A stretch of DNA of 64,000 bases. Origin: Pardosa pseudoannulata. Lineage: Eukaryota > Arthropoda > Arachnida > Araneae > Lycosidae. Positions 49,460 through 62,921 of the stretch are shown piece by piece. The position numbers and the translations under genes are program-made. Position 1 is the stretch's first letter. Every line of letters starts with the position of its first letter. The notes under the pieces were generated by a model. The model searched no databases and was not told where the DNA came from. It was given only the letters and a program-made list of their open reading frames with translations. The stretch lies in NCBI GenBank assembly GCA_032207245.1, contig CM063502.1:68561616-68625615 (forward strand). Direction: 5' to 3'.

Positions 49460-51042
49460 TAAATATAATTTGTACGGAATAAAATTTGAAATCCAGTGTA
49501 TAATATAACTGCAAAATCAAATTTTCCTTGAATGTATCAATTTTTGCTTTTAGAAGAAATGTTATTTTCTGTATCTGATAAAAATTTCTGAGATTAGAAT
49601 TCCATGTTTTGCATTCGTTAAAAAAATACTATTGTAAGTTGAAATTTTACGATTTTTATTCCACTCCATTTAAAATTTAAATTTGGAATTTTGTACTTTT
49701 TTTTGACTCAAATTTCATTGGAAGAACAATTACTGAATACCTTTTCGCAAATACAAGGCATAAAAAATATTACACAAATAAGTACATTTTTTGACTTCTT
49801 TTTAGCATTGTATATTTCTTCATTCGTGGAAGCATATGGATATTTAGAAATTAAATATTATTAAAATTGTTTGACTATGATATGAAGGTCATAATTTAAA
49901 ATCTTTATTTTTATTTTTAAAATAACTAGACAAGTAAATTTCAATTTATTTTCTAATAAAAAAAATACTGTTATAAGTTGAAATTTTACGATTTTTATTC
50001 CACTCCATTTAAAATTTAAATTTGGAATTTTGTACTTTTTTTTGACTCAAATTTCATTAGAAGAACAATTACTGAATACCTTTTCGCAAATACAAGGCAT
50101 AAAAAATATTACACAAATAAGTACATTTTTTGACTTCTTTTTAGCATTGTATATTTCTTCATTCGTGGAAGCATATGGATATTTAGAAATTAAATATTAT
50201 TAAAATTGTTTGACTATGATATGAAGGTCATAATTTAAAATCTTTATTTTTATTTTTAAAATAACTAGACAAGTAAATTTCAATTTATTTTCTAATAAAA
50301 AAAATACTGTTATAAGTTGAAATTTTACGATTTTTATTCCACTCCCCCAATTAAAGTTTAAATTTGGAATTTTGTACTATTTTTTGACTCAAATTTCATC
50401 AGAATAACAATTACTGAATTCTTTTTCGGCAAATACAAGACATAAAAATATTACAAAAATAAGTACATTTTTTTTACTTCTTTTTAGCATTGTATATGTC
50501 TTCTTTCATGGAAGCATATGGATATTTAGATATTAAATATTATTAAAATTGTTTGACTATGATATGAAGGTCATAATTTAAAAACTTTACTTTTTTCTAT
50601 TTTTAAAATAACTAGACAAGTAATTTTCAGTTTATTTTCTAATTAAAAATATACTGTTATAAGTTGAAATTTTACGATTTTTATTAGACTCCCTCATTTA
50701 AAATTTAAATTTGGAATTTTGTACTTTTCTTTGACTCAAATTTCATTAGAAGAACAATTACTGAATACCTTTTCGGCAAATACAAGGCATAAAAATATTA
50801 CACAAATAAGTACATTTTTTGACTTCTTTTTAGCATTGTATGTGTCTTCTTTCATGGAAGCATATGGATATTTAGATATTAAATATCATTAAAATTGTTT
50901 GACTATGACATGAAGGTCATAATTTAAAAACTTTACTTTTTTCTATTTTTAAAATAACTAGACAAGTAATTTTCAATTTATTTTCTAATTAAAAAATACT
51001 GTTGCAAACTGAAATTTTACAGTTTTTATTCTACTCTCTCTT
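49460..51042 (-). repeat. tandem array of decayed exon-like units (~340 bp)
   Basis: Units start with GAAATTTTACGATTTTTATT at 49641, 49980, 50319, 50666 and 51011 (spacing 339-347 bp). The first two are nearly identical. Read on the minus strand, each holds a broken version of the frame that is open at 53741-54055: EEIYNAKKKSKN and EKVFSNCSSNE can be read, with shifts and stops elsewhere. The lead-in at 49460-49640 matches 53590-53746. The fifth unit is cut by the TTAA insertion and resumes at 53558. I take these as degenerate copies of one exon and its 3' flank. Confidence 0.8.
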
Positions 51043-52020
51043 TTAACACATTGTATGCGGGACACGTAATAGTACTTTTCTGACGATTGATACTTGAGCA
51101 CGTGTCACGTACTAGTATGCGTTAGTGTAACAACATGGTTTGTTTGTGGGTACAAAAATAACGGTATATACAGGAAAACGAAGCCGAATGTTCTTGTCTG
51201 CTACATAGATTCTGGAAAAATTTAGACAAATAAAAACTAGTTTTTACATCAGTCGATGCGGAATCACAGAACGGGAAAAATTAAAACTACATACTACTAT
51301 TTCTACTTGATTTTTCATATTTAAGATACTATTATAAATTAATTCATTAAAAATATTTTTTTTTGTTTACAAAAATCTTATGGTTGCTATTTATATATTT
51401 CTATTTATACATTTGTTTATATATTTCAATGTAAAATACGAAAATTTGGTTAAAAAATTAAACAGTTTTCAATCTATTGAGATTTAACTGAATAATTAAT
51501 TTACGCTCAAAACGCGAGCTCCCGGTGCAATTCCGCTGCGAAATATACCCGCACACAATGTGTTAATATATTCATACTAAAGTGTTTATAATTTCAAAGT
51601 AAAATCTTAATTATAAGCTGTTAATTCCTATTTTTTGCTCAATTAAAGTAATAGAATTATTGAAAATGCTCTTGCATATCCCATTTATGCATAATATGGT
51701 CAATTTTATTTCTAGTATACCTTATATGACTTAGAATAAAACTTAGTTTTATCGTAAATTTCACTGAAATTATAGCTAGAAATTAAATAATTATAACAGT
51801 TAAAATATCTCCCTATTTCCGTACAAAAAAAGCATAATAATTATTTTAATTTAAAAAAGGATAGACTTTAGCTGTTCGAAAAATATTAATTTGAACCAAC
51901 TTTTACATAATACTCTAAAAAGTAAACTGTTGATAAATTTATAAGGTACAGGACCAAAACTGATTAAAAAATTCAATTTAGATTTAAAATTAACTATTTA
52001 TTTATCCTTGCGAAAATGAG

Positions 52021-52130
<110 letters not shown>

Positions 52131-52753
52131 TATTTGTATATTTATATATTTGTTTATATATTTCAATATAAAATACGAAAAGTTGGTTAAAAACTAATCT
52201 TCGATCTATTGAGATTTAATTGAATAACTAAATTTAAGCGCAAAAATCCAGCTCCCGGTGCAAATCCGCTGCGAAATGTACCCGCGCACAATGTGTTAAT
52301 ATATTTATACTAAAGTGTTTATAATTTCAAAGTAAAATATTAATTATAAGCTGTTAATTATTATTTTTTTCTCAATTAAAGTAGGAGAATTATTGAAAAT
52401 GCTCTTGCATATCCCATTTATACATAATATGGTCAATTTTATTTGTAGTATACCCTATACGACTTAGAATAAAACTTAGTTTTATCGTAAATTTCACTGA
52501 AATTATAGCTAGAAATTAAATAATTATAACAGTTAAAATATCTCCCTATTTCCGTACAAAATAGGCATAATAATTATTTTAATTTAAAAAAGGATTGACT
52601 TTAGCTGTTCGAAAAATATTAATTTGAACTAACTTTTACATAATACTCTAAATAGCAAACTGTGGATAAATCTAAAAGGTACAGGTCTATAGCTGATTTA
52701 AAAATTCAATTTAGATTTAAAATTAACTTTTTATTTATCCTTGCGAAAATGAT

Positions 52754-52759
52754 ATTATA

Positions 52760-52852
<93 letters not shown>
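52754..52852. repeat. (TA)n microsatellite, ~99 bp
   Basis: TA run broken once near its start by TATGTA, at the matching position of the second 730-bp unit. Ile-Tyr frames crossing it are artefacts. Confidence 0.97.
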
Positions 52853-52855
<3 letters not shown>

Positions 52856-53740
52856 TATTTGTATATTTATATATTTGTTTATATATTTCAACATAAAATA
52901 CGAAAAGTTGGTTAAAAAATTAACTAATTTTCGATCTATTGAAATTTAATTGAATAACTGAATTTACTCGCAAAACGCCCGTCACCGGTATAATTCCGCT
53001 GCGAAATGTACCCGCACAGAATGTGTTAATGTATGATAATTAGTAATATATCGAAATATTTAAATTAGAAATGCTGCATTTTAAACTGATATTATGATTT
53101 ATTATATAATATGAAAATTCGTTAGTATTTTAAAAGCCCATACGCAATCCGTAAAATTCCGTAATTTGATGCCTGATATCTCAATTATAAGCCAAAATTC
53201 CATTAGGCCCGAATAAATGTTTTAAACTTAAAATATTTTAAATTTATTAATCTTAACTGATAGTAAATTTTTAATCAAATTGTAAAAATAACTCTGGGTA
53301 TTTAAATGAATTTGTTGTGTGATAAAAATATAACATACACAAAAGGTAAATATATTAAAACACGGATGCTTTCAAATCATATGGTATCATGTGTAAATAA
53401 ATTTGTCCAAATCAGTTAATTTTAATTTAGTATATCTTTAATTTGTGTTTAAATTCATGAAACATTTTAAAATTGATAGGATTTACGCTGACTTCCGTTT
53501 TATGCACCGCTTCCGGTACAGTTCCACTGCAAAATGTACCCGCCTACAGTGTGTTAAAATTTAAAGCCAAGGTTACATTTTTGTACTATTCTTCGGCACA
53601 AATTATAAGGAAATAAATCTGAAATCCAATTCATAATATGACTCCAGAATTAAACATCCTTGAGTGCATTGAATTTGTGCTTTTATAAAAAAAATTAATT
53701 TTCTGTATCTGATAAAAAATTCTAAGATTAAAATTTGATG

Positions 53741-54055
53741 TTAAAAAGTTGAAATTTGGGGATTTTTAACCCACTCCTTAACTAAAATTCTGAGCCAAGC
53801 TGGCGTTCCGTTCTGTTCTTTGGCTAGAGTTTCATTGGAAGAACAATTACTGAAGTCATTTTCGCTGAACACAGGACATAAAAAATTATTACACAAGTAG
53901 ACACATTCATTTTTTCCTGACTTCTTTATATCCTTGTATATTTCTTCATTTATGGAAGCATCATATCGAATATCTTTTTGCACTTTTTGAGTTTCAGGGA
54001 GTATAATGAAAAAAATATCTCGAAGGAATGCCAATTCATTTGTCGTTTCAGATGC
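53741..54055 (-). CDS. candidate terminal exon, unrecognised protein
   Basis: A minus-strand frame of 104 codons plus TAA stays open from a good splice acceptor (TTCTACTTTATTTTATGCAG, ending at 54056). It reads ASETTNELAFLRDIFFIILP, then ETQKVQKDIRYDASINEEIY, KDIKKSGKNECVYLCNNFLC, PVFSENDFSNCSSNETLAKE and QNGTPAWLRILVKEWVKNPQ. If an in-frame ATG straddling the acceptor is used instead, it would be 106 residues. The mix is balanced: five Cys, many Asn and Lys, no membrane segment evident. No domain is recognised. It is the only open member of an exon family whose other copies (49.5-51.0 kb) are broken, which favours a once-functional gene. No AATAAA lies close downstream, and the upstream frame does not join in phase. 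Confidence 0.45.
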   Translation of the reverse strand, partial: ASETTNELAFLRDIFFIILPETQKVQKDIRYDASINEEIYKDIKKSGKNECVYLCNNFLCPVFSENDFSNCSSNETLAKEQNGTPAWLRILVKEWVKNPQISTF

Positions 54056-54157
54056 CTGCATAAAATAAAGTAGAATAAATTCCCGCCAGATCTGCTTTTT
54101 TCTCTTCTCTCTTTCTCTTTCTCAAGAGAAGGACATTCGGTTCTTAAAGGTGCTTAC

Positions 54158-54390
54158 TCATTAATTTTTGACTCATAGATATGGTTCTGACACTTAATCC
54201 AATAATTGCTTGGTTGCGAAGACGAAAAGACCACGGCGAGTTTTTGACAGGTTCTTAATATATCATACGTTTTATTTAAAATTATATTTTTGCTCATTTT
54301 ACATTTTTCTCTTAAGGAAATAAATAGATTTTTGAGGAAATTTGGCGTTGCACTTCGGGAATAATTGCTTTTGTGTGCCAGGTGCATCAT
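54158..54390 (-). CDS. possible upstream exon, unrecognised
   Basis: A 78-codon minus frame starts MMHLAHKSNYSRSATPNFLK, passes KLAVVFSSSQPSNYWIKCQN and ends at GAG-TAA. The sequence at its end, GA|GTAAGC, is a good splice donor (GT at 54157-54156), giving a 102-nt intron to the acceptor at 54056. The phases disagree: a junction there puts the downstream exon in a frame that stops after about 34 codons. So either this is not an exon, a different donor is used, or the gene has decayed. It has no recognised domain. Confidence 0.25.
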
Positions 54391-55290
54391 AACTTATGAC
54401 GAAATAAATAACCTATTTATAATTTTCTTGCGTATCGAAATTTCGATTATAATATCCTTGAGTCAAGGGGAAAAAAAGTGCAATATAATTAAAGGGGATT
54501 GGAAAACTGATTAAAGTATAGGGAATTAAATTACAGTTACCGTGGAAAATGAGAGCTGCGATTATGTAATACTTTACTTAACGTGTATTCAATAATTCAT
54601 GAAATTACGGTATTTTCCCACAAAACTGGCTCGTTTAAAAATGTCTATACACGTTTCTTTAGTAAGTGTTGAAGTCTTTCTTGAAAAATGTGCAGAGAAT
54701 TGATTTTGCGGTACGTAAAAAGAGTAAAAGAACGGAAAAAATTATTTTTAGCTACATTGTTATCTTATCAATATCAGGTAAAAGGTGTACTTATGGCATT
54801 AAAATTAATTATGTATAACAATGTTTTATACATTTTTTTTATCCACTTGGATTTAATGTTTTGTTTACCTAATATAAATTTATCTCTTTAACTGTAACGC
54901 GGAAGAAATTTATTAAATCACATTTGTCTTAAGTGTTTTAACTGTATTAGGAATTCCGTATTTCAAGAGCAATTAAAATTGTTGTAGAATGCAATTCTTC
55001 AGTACAAGTTTTTTTTATATATTGCTATTTTTAAACGTTTATTCACGAAAATAATATAAAAAAATCTAATGAAAATTGGATATAGAAAGATAAAACTTTT
55101 CTTTTTTTGTATTTTTGTTGATAATAGTGTACATAAAAAAACCTTTGCATAAAAAATGTAACCATATTTTTGGGAAAATTAGATTATTAAAGAAAATGTT
55201 ACATGAACACTAGCTCATCATTTATTTCTCAAGAAGTTTGAGGCTGACATAAACACCGTTCTTTGTAATTCAAAGATAAAAAAATGTTGC
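54391..55290. other. AT-rich spacer
   Basis: A 67-codon plus frame at 54688-54891 lacks recognisable content and splice support. Confidence 0.35.
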
Positions 55291-55895
55291 AATCACTTTT
55301 GAAATTTTAGTTACTATTACTGAAATTTCAGTTGCTATTTTAGAATTGCAGTCAATGTAAAAAATAAAATTAATATACTTAAATCAATAGTTTTTACGAG
55401 TAACACATTTTAAAAATAATTTTACAGTGGAACGCCCAAAATGTATAGTGGTTAACTTATTGTGCTTCCACGCAATGGGTTTGGATTCAATTCCCAATGT
55501 AAGTTATGGATGTATTTGGTTATATGCATGCTATGGATGTTTCCTCTCATAGAAAATGATGTTGTATTACATATATGGTGCTCCATAGTAAAATCCTCCA
55601 TAAAATGTCCCATAATCACTTTTGAAATTTTAGTTACTATTTCTGAAATTTAAATTGCTATTTTAGAATTGCAGCAATGTAAAAAATAAAACTATTATAA
55701 TTAAATAAATATTTTTACGGGTAACACATTTTTAAAATAATTTTACAGTGGAAAGCCCAAAATGTATAGTGGTTAACTTACTGTGTTTCGACACGATGGG
55801 CTTAGGTTCAATTCCCAATGCAAGTCATGGGTGTATTTGTGTACTCATCTCATAGAAAACGATATTGTATTACCTATATGGTGCTCCATAATAAT
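55291..55895 (+). mobile_element. SINE-C, tRNA-like repeat in two tandem copies
   Basis: Units start with AATCACTTTTGAAATTTTAG at 55291 and 55614. Both carry a tRNA-like part: ATGTATAGTGGTTAACTTA, a GCTTCCACGCAATGG-type arm, and a B box GGATTCAATTCCC or GGTTCAATTCCC. CTCATAGAAAA and TATATGGTGCTCCAT follow. The second copy lacks about 20 bp after the tRNA-like part. The shared flank upstream of the tRNA part shows that the whole ~320-bp segment was duplicated in tandem, not inserted twice. Two small ATG frames over the copies are by-products. Confidence 0.7.
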
Positions 55896-56961
55896 ATGGG
55901 CAACAAAAATTAGAGGTTTGTATGGAAAAATGCTAATAAAGACAAATGCTGTGCATTTGAAAAAGAAATATATACAATGGACTAAAACACATGCATACAC
56001 ATATATAATGTGTGTATTAGATTTAATAATAAAATCCCCCACTTTTAGTCTTGACAAATAAAACATTTTTATAGATGAGTTATATAAATGAACTTGATAA
56101 TCACCATGGAGATATGATCCATTCTTTTCTAAAGTACAAACTTTTCAATGTTTTTCAATGATATATTCCTTTGAAACTATTCAAATTGATGACTGATTAC
56201 TCACTTAAATAGACCTATCTCAATAAAAGTAAAAAGGAAAATTTTTTCATCTATTCTAACGGTGAAAGATCTCTAACACTCCAAATAAATTGATTGCTCC
56301 TCTCTAGATAAAATAGATGAATTTGAACTCAATAAAAAAATTACTAGCGTATCTCTATTTCTTTAAAGAAATACAGAACCTAAATCAACGGGAATGTTTG
56401 ATCTTTGAATTTTTCTAATAGTTATAAGGCTTAAACCCCCACCTTTGCAAATTTCCTTTGAGAATACGAAGTTTTCTTCCAGTCGATCAATCATTTACTA
56501 ACTCACTTATGATCGCCTTTATGCAAATGGCCCGAAAGAAGTTTGTAGGGTTGAAATTAGCCGCATCTTAACTAAATATGAAATGAATTGATGCTTCAAA
56601 ACTTTCAGGAAAAGGTGGTATATCACAGAACTTTAGCAGGCCTGAATTCTGTGAGTATAACATAAAGTTTTCTTGTTTAGAATAATATCAATACCTGACT
56701 CCGAAGAAGTAATTTATTCATATGAGAAATGTTAAAAGGTCTAAAAACCTTTTTCCTTAAGTAAATATGACTTTCCTTTTGAAGAGGAGTATATATTTGA
56801 AATTGTTTAAATGACCTGATGATCTAATACTAACAGTAATGTATTCTTCTATATTTTATAAAAATATGAATAATACAGATATGCTAAATTTTGTTTCTAT
56901 ATATAAGTATAAACTTGCATATTTATCTGTCAAGAAATGAATCAGTTAGTCATGAACAATA
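55896..56961. other. AT-rich spacer
   Basis: No gene or element recognised. Confidence 0.35.
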
Positions 56962-57671
56962 TCATATATAAGGGCCGTAACTAAGGCGTGGCAAAGGTGG
57001 CATTTGCCACGGGCGCATCAGTCATAGGGGCGCAGCATCGTGATGAAAATGAGTTCCGAAAGAGGACGATTCACCTCGAGTAAAAATAAGGGTTTTTTTA
57101 TTATAAAATTCAATTTTATTTATACAGGGTAATGTCTTTTTAGGGTAATTAGGGTAATTCTTTTTAGGATAATGTCTTTTAAATGAGTTTTCTTATTTTT
57201 AAAAAATGATTCTAGAGACTAAACTTGTGATTCTTACAAAATGATTATCACATACTCTTAATATGCCTAAATATAAATCCGGTAATTCGTTTTAAAATTT
57301 AAATTTATAAAATTTATTTAAAATATATTTAAATTTAGAAATAGGTAAATTTTTTTTTATGACAATTCAACTTACAAATAAAAATTGTTCCTCTCAATAA
57401 ACTGTTCAATTCATCTGCAAAATAATACCTCCAGAGTGTTTAATAAGTATTAATAAATTAAGTATTAATAAAAATAGGAGAAAAAAATTAAAAATTAATA
57501 TACTAGGAACATTTTAAGAATAAACAAAATATTTTGTGAGTTCATTCTAAATATAGGATATAGCAAAAAAAAGTTTATATATTTCCTCACTATATTTGGT
57601 ATTAGGGGAACGTACCAGTTTTTTTTTTTGCCACAGATGCCAAAAGACCTAGTTACACCGCTGCTATATAT
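56962..57671. mobile_element. hAT-like element remnant
   Basis: The left end AAGGGCCGTAACTAAGGC and the inverse of the right end, CAGCGGTGTAACTAGGTC, are imperfect inverted repeats of the type C-A-G-G-GGCGTAACTA common in hAT elements. Both then read GGCA..GGCAT-type blocks. The flanks TCATATAT (56962-56969) and CTATATAT (57664-57671) match at six of eight positions. The 694-bp interior has no transposase; a minus frame near 57.6 kb is unrelated. Confidence 0.6.
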
Positions 57672-57858
57672 CTCTCTCACACACGCATACACATTATTTT
57701 TCCTAGTGGCAGGGACTGAAATATTCACTACGTTTGGGTCAGCAAAAGTCAGGGGTGTAGATTACTTCTTCAGTGGTTTCACCGTTGCTTCGAGTGCATC
57801 ACTAAGGGTGAATCTCTACTGCATCCGTTGGGGGTAAAACTCGAGTTCTGTGGTTAGC

Positions 57859-57875
57859 GATATCACTGTGATATC
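57859..57875. other. perfect short palindrome
   Basis: GATATCAC, one base, GTGATATC. It lies 27 bp left of the larger hairpin and may belong to the same foldback. Confidence 0.8.
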
Positions 57876-57892
57876 ATACGTGATGAAGACTA

Positions 57893-57981
57893 GGAAATCA
57901 TGATACAGATTGCCCGATAGATTGGGCCGAGAATCGATCGGGCAATCTGTATCGAACTTGGAATCGGGCTAACTGATTTCC
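57893..57981. other. perfect 17-bp hairpin inside a wider inverted repeat
   Basis: GATACAGATTGCCCGAT (57902-57918) is perfectly inverted at 57937-57953 with an 18-base loop. Outside it GGAAATCA (57893-57900) pairs with TGATTTCC (57974-57981). There is no U run, so a terminator reading is not suggested. A foldback MITE core or a structured RNA are both possible. Confidence 0.85.
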
Positions 57982-59794
57982 GGTATTTGACAAGCAAAAC
58001 TTTAATTACCTAAACTATTGTCGGTCTATACACACATACATACATGTGATACACATAAATATGTATATATATATATATATATATATATTTATGTATATAT
58101 GTGTGCAAGGATTTATTATAAGAATAAAATGATTTTAATTCAATTACATTCTGTAATAATCTGTCGAATCTGTACCCAAATTAAAATTTTGTTTCTGTCA
58201 TTCAGTGATATTACTTTTTTCTCTTATATCTCTATTTACTCATTGGCGAGCGCCAAGTCGTCAAGCCCGAAACCCCATAAGATGCAAGATCCAACTTATG
58301 TAATTTCTATATAACAAGTGTCTCTTTGCACGCGCTAGCAAGTGATCTAAATTAACGTTTCTGATTGACCCGAGTTCTTTTTGGCTAATGTGAGGCACTC
58401 AATAGAATATTGTACCGTCATAGTGCAGGTGGTCGTCATAGATAATAAACTTATGTTCTTTGCATTCTTAAATTTCATCTATTTTTTGCGTGTTGTTTAC
58501 TCCATGATTTGAACAATCCGATGGCTAACCTAACCATCAATTGTACACAAACAAATTCCCATGCCTTTTCCAGTTCTAAAAGGATTAGAAATGATGTAGC
58601 CCATGTAATTTCTGTGAAATTAAGCTAACCGACTTGATTTGAGTGCCATATTTTGATAAATTGCAAAGTTTAATGTGTAAGTAATTTTTTTACAATACTA
58701 AATATAAAAAACATATAAAAATGAAAGTTTAAATAAAAACATGCAAATATTTTCACAAATATGTAAAATATATCTGGCAATATCCGATATTTTTTAACGT
58801 TGTGAGACAAATATATCAATGCAAATATAAACTTCTGGAGATACATCGTGGCTTCACACAGCCAAGAATGTAATTAATTGATATCTAAGATTTGCATTAA
58901 AATTTACAGACACTTCTATTAGTGAAATTAGAAGAGAAATAATTATGGTTTTGGTGATTAAAAAAGTTAGTTTCTTGATGCTTTAAAGTTAAGAAAAGTT
59001 CTTCTTTTTAGGGTAATAAAGGAAGTTATAATACTTTACCTATAAAGAGATATGTTAACATACTCTTTAGATGCTCATTCATCTCTAAAAGTGTAAAATT
59101 TATTTTTAATTAGTAATCCATTATGCGGGTCTCATTAAATAATGCAATGAAGTAAGTAAATTTTATACCTTAGACATATGTAATAATAAAACCCTTAATT
59201 TTATTATTTCGTAATATTCTTTTTGAAATAAATCAGCCGTAAATTTGTCATAACAACCGTCTGCTACTACTATAAACTTAACTACAGTAATAACTACTCT
59301 CTAATGAAAAAAAAATACTGTTTCTAAAAATAATCTTGCATATCATTGTAATGTAAAACTTCCTGGCATTTTCTTGTTCTAAGTATATAAATAGATAAAT
59401 GTTTAAAACCAGTGAATAGAACATTTCGTTAAGACACACATTTCTATGATGCCCGTTTAGTTTGATAAAAATGGCTATTTCAAAAATGGTTATGTTCTTT
59501 ACAACCAAATTTTGCGACTAAGGAATAAATATAGATGTAGCCGAAAACGTGATAGAATTTAAAATAAATGCACTAAATATTCAATGAGATATTAAATAAT
59601 AAAAGTATATTATTAGTAAATGTGCTTGCGGGAAAATATATTCTCGTTCTGCCGTAATAGGATTGCCCAATACATTGGAAAACTTTTAAAATTTTATTTG
59701 AATGTCTTTAAAAATACCCCAGATATCGATTTATTAAGCAATTATTATTTATTTATCAAGCAATTTTTTAAAAGCGATAAGATGTTATCAACTG
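57982..59794. other. AT-rich spacer with a short TA run
   Basis: A (TA) run of about 30 bp lies at 58059-58089. Nothing else was recognised. Confidence 0.35.
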
Positions 59795-59890
59795 AGTCCC
59801 CAACTGATAAGGACAATACTACAAAGTGCGCTCCTGTAGCAAAAAAAAAGTAGACTGTAGACCATCAAACTATACCAAACCAAACCACAA
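59795..59890 (+). mobile_element. SINE-A 3' fragment
   Basis: GTAGCAAAAAAAAAGTAGAC, then TGTAGACCATCAAACTATAC and CAAACCAAACCAC, match the SINE-A 3' end. The left part is decayed. A 77-codon ATG frame at 59620-59853 runs into it and is therefore not trusted. Confidence 0.6.
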
Positions 59891-62800
59891 GGTGCATTAG
59901 TATTTTGTGGATTACATCCATTTTCTATAAGTGAATCATTCCCTTATTACCAATATATAAGAGAGATACAATTTAGAAAGATGTATTGCATTGCAGCTAA
60001 AAATGATTAAATGATGTGTTAATTATGGGATGGGACCTTTGTATTTGGTTTTAGAATTTTATCAGTTGTAGCAATTTACTTATCTTTCATGTTGTACCAA
60101 GCAATATAATATTCAAATTAACAATAAAACTTGTATACTAAGTTTTACATATCAATCTCCTATTTTAAAAGGGAAAATCAAAAATTGTCATCATACAATT
60201 GTTATTTTTTACTTATGTAATAAATATAACTATTAATAAATGTTTTTATACAAAAAAATTTACATTTACACACTATTTAAAAACGTGGCACGTATTCAGA
60301 CGGATTAAAAAAAACGATGTTAAAGTAAAACTTGTACACTGTACATTAATTCTCAATTTTAGAAGATTTAATAACATATTTTCAGCTTAGTTTTTTAGTT
60401 TCTTCATTTATGCCTCCTAACGTGTTTTCAGAATCTTTTTTTTTATTTTTCGCTTTTAAAACCTCAAAATGAACAGATAAAGTATAATGTACAAATTTTA
60501 CTTTGACAGTAAAAGAGAAAAAAAAAAAAACTTGCATCCAAATCATCAATAGCCCAAAGTACTATCTGATAAAATGAAGCGATTTCCCGCTACAGTTCAA
60601 ATTATATTAATACGCGTTTGCAAGAATTGCATTTCTAATAACACGAGATGAAATACTTTTAATTGAATGGTCATGACAAATTCTTCAAAATTTTAAGCAA
60701 ATAACTTTAAAACAAGTATTTACGCTAGTTAACGGTCATACATCAATTTAACATTTATGATATACTGAAATGCATATATCATCGTGTTTAGTCTAAGTAA
60801 TTGTCTAGCATTTAACTTAGTTTCTCGTCAAATTTCACATTATTGTACAAAGCATCTGGCTAAACGCCACTGTGATCTTTTGACGTGACTTAGGTCACGT
60901 TTAAGCACGTGATACTGACTGATAGCCAAAAGCAACTGAACCGAAATAGAGAAATAATTGATACTGAAAAACGATATCTGCTTTTTTCTTCTCTTCTTTT
61001 ACTCTTTGTTATGAAAAACCTTGTACATATCTTTTTTTTTTTGAGAAATCTCAAAATCTTTTCTTTCAAATATTATATTGCATTTCTCCTCTTTTGATGA
61101 TATGTAATAAATATACGAGTTTTGAGAAAAATTCCGAAGAAAAGAACTTTTCCCGCTCCTAAGCGCAATATGCGATTTAAACTTGCTTCCTAAAAGTTTT
61201 TGAGGTCGCAATGCTTTATTTCATTTTCTATTGTATACGTAATGGATACGAAAGTACTTTTGTCTTTTAAATTTTGATCTCCAGTATTGAGATATTATGA
61301 ATAAAATTTTCGTCTCCCACCAAAATTGAAGACAGAGTTCTTTAATGGAAATAAATGGCTTCAAGACTTTTCCAGTTTCAGGTTTTCAATCAAAAGATTT
61401 CATTATTTTATGCCCCCTTTTTCATCTCCGGAACAATCTCATTTTAAAATTTAACGGAATTTGAAGATAAGTTTTGTGTTTTTATGAAACTTTAAAGCCC
61501 TTTTCACTGATACAATTGAAGAGCTTTTGACATGTATGATGATCTAGTTCCTTTTGTCTTTTTCCCGAAAAAAATATCCTGAAGAACGTACATTTTACAG
61601 TTATCTGAAATAAAAAAGAAAACATACATTTTGAACCACATTCTACAATAAGTTTCTTTTAGGAACATACACAAAGAATGGAAGTCAAATGTCGAAAAAA
61701 AGCTTGAATTTTACAAAATAACTTTTTATCTTCCCCTTTCACCATTGATGGACATTTCATATTTGCAAAATAAGTGGGTTTAAATGTAAAATAGAGACAA
61801 ATAGAATTTAGTTTTGCAATATAAATAAAGAAGAACACTGTTTTCAGCAAACTTCGAAAGAGAGTTTTTCAAGTACCCTGACATTTTTCTTTGAAGTTTC
61901 ATTTGAAAATTCAGTTACACGTATAAGATGAATTTAAAATTGTTCCGTTTCCAATTTTTTTATAACAGTACATTTAGATAATGTTAAAACACTTTAAAGA
62001 AGTTTCATAAAAAATTCTTAATATCTTTATGCAGTACCTGCAACGAAATGTTTTCGATTTCAGACTCATAAAAATAAGAGACACATGTACCTGAAGTAAT
62101 CTAAGGAAATGAACTTAGACTCTTACAGCATATTTTATAACTGCAAATAAAACTCGAAGCTTAGTTTATGTTATTAAATATTCTTAGTGACTTCTTAAAG
62201 GTATTTTCAGCAATCTAAACTCGTTACCAATTAAATGTATCGTGCTTCTTTCAGCGATAAAAGGCTATAAGCAATGTAAAATTAAAATTTTATTATCCAT
62301 TTAGATATTTATTTTTCTTGTGAGCCAAAAATTAAACAGATCGAAAGCTATTTATCTTAAGTTTTGAAAATTATAAATCCAATTCGATGCTTCAAGAAAT
62401 GATAAACGATTCGTTTATCTATGCGATTAATATTTCATTAGTTTATTCGGGTAACTAAAAAATTCATCAACAGTTTCCTTAAAATATCATATTTCTACTT
62501 TTCACTTTGGAAATAAGGAGTTTCTTAAGAATTCTTAATTTAAAGCTTTTATGTATGCGTCCTTCTTTTTTTTTCTTTTAAGAAACGTAATGAAACTCAT
62601 TAAATGTTGAAAAGAAAGAGTATGTTTTAAAATTCTTTTTAAAAGACCAATTTATTAACACAAAATTATGTAAGCGATAAGATAAATAACTTGAAACCTT
62701 AGAATGAAAATCTCTGTATAAATTTGGACATAATTTGCTAGCAGTAATTCATATTTTTAGCAGTTTTGTTGATGTAGAACTTAATTTATTAAATCTTTTA

Positions 62801-62921
62801 ATTACTGGATTTGGACTTGTTTTTTGAAACATGCTAACTTCTAAAGGATATATAGGAACTCTAAGGAGAATAATAATAATATATTTTTAACATTTAACAA
62901 TAATTTAAAAACAACTATAAT
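59891..62921. other. AT-rich spacer of ~3 kb
   Basis: One perfect palindrome, ACGTGAC-TTAG-GTCACGT, at about 60882-60899 with a CACGTG just downstream is the only structure noted. Frames at 60199, 60909, 60999 and 61659 have no recognisable content. Confidence 0.35.

Noticed and set aside
54154..54390. Calling a firm two-exon gene with 53741-54055
   Set aside because: Donor and acceptor are good and the intron would be 102 nt, but the phases do not join into an open frame.
59620..59853. 77-codon frame as a small gene
   Set aside because: Its 3' part runs into a SINE-A tail and the poly-Lys end is the SINE's A run.
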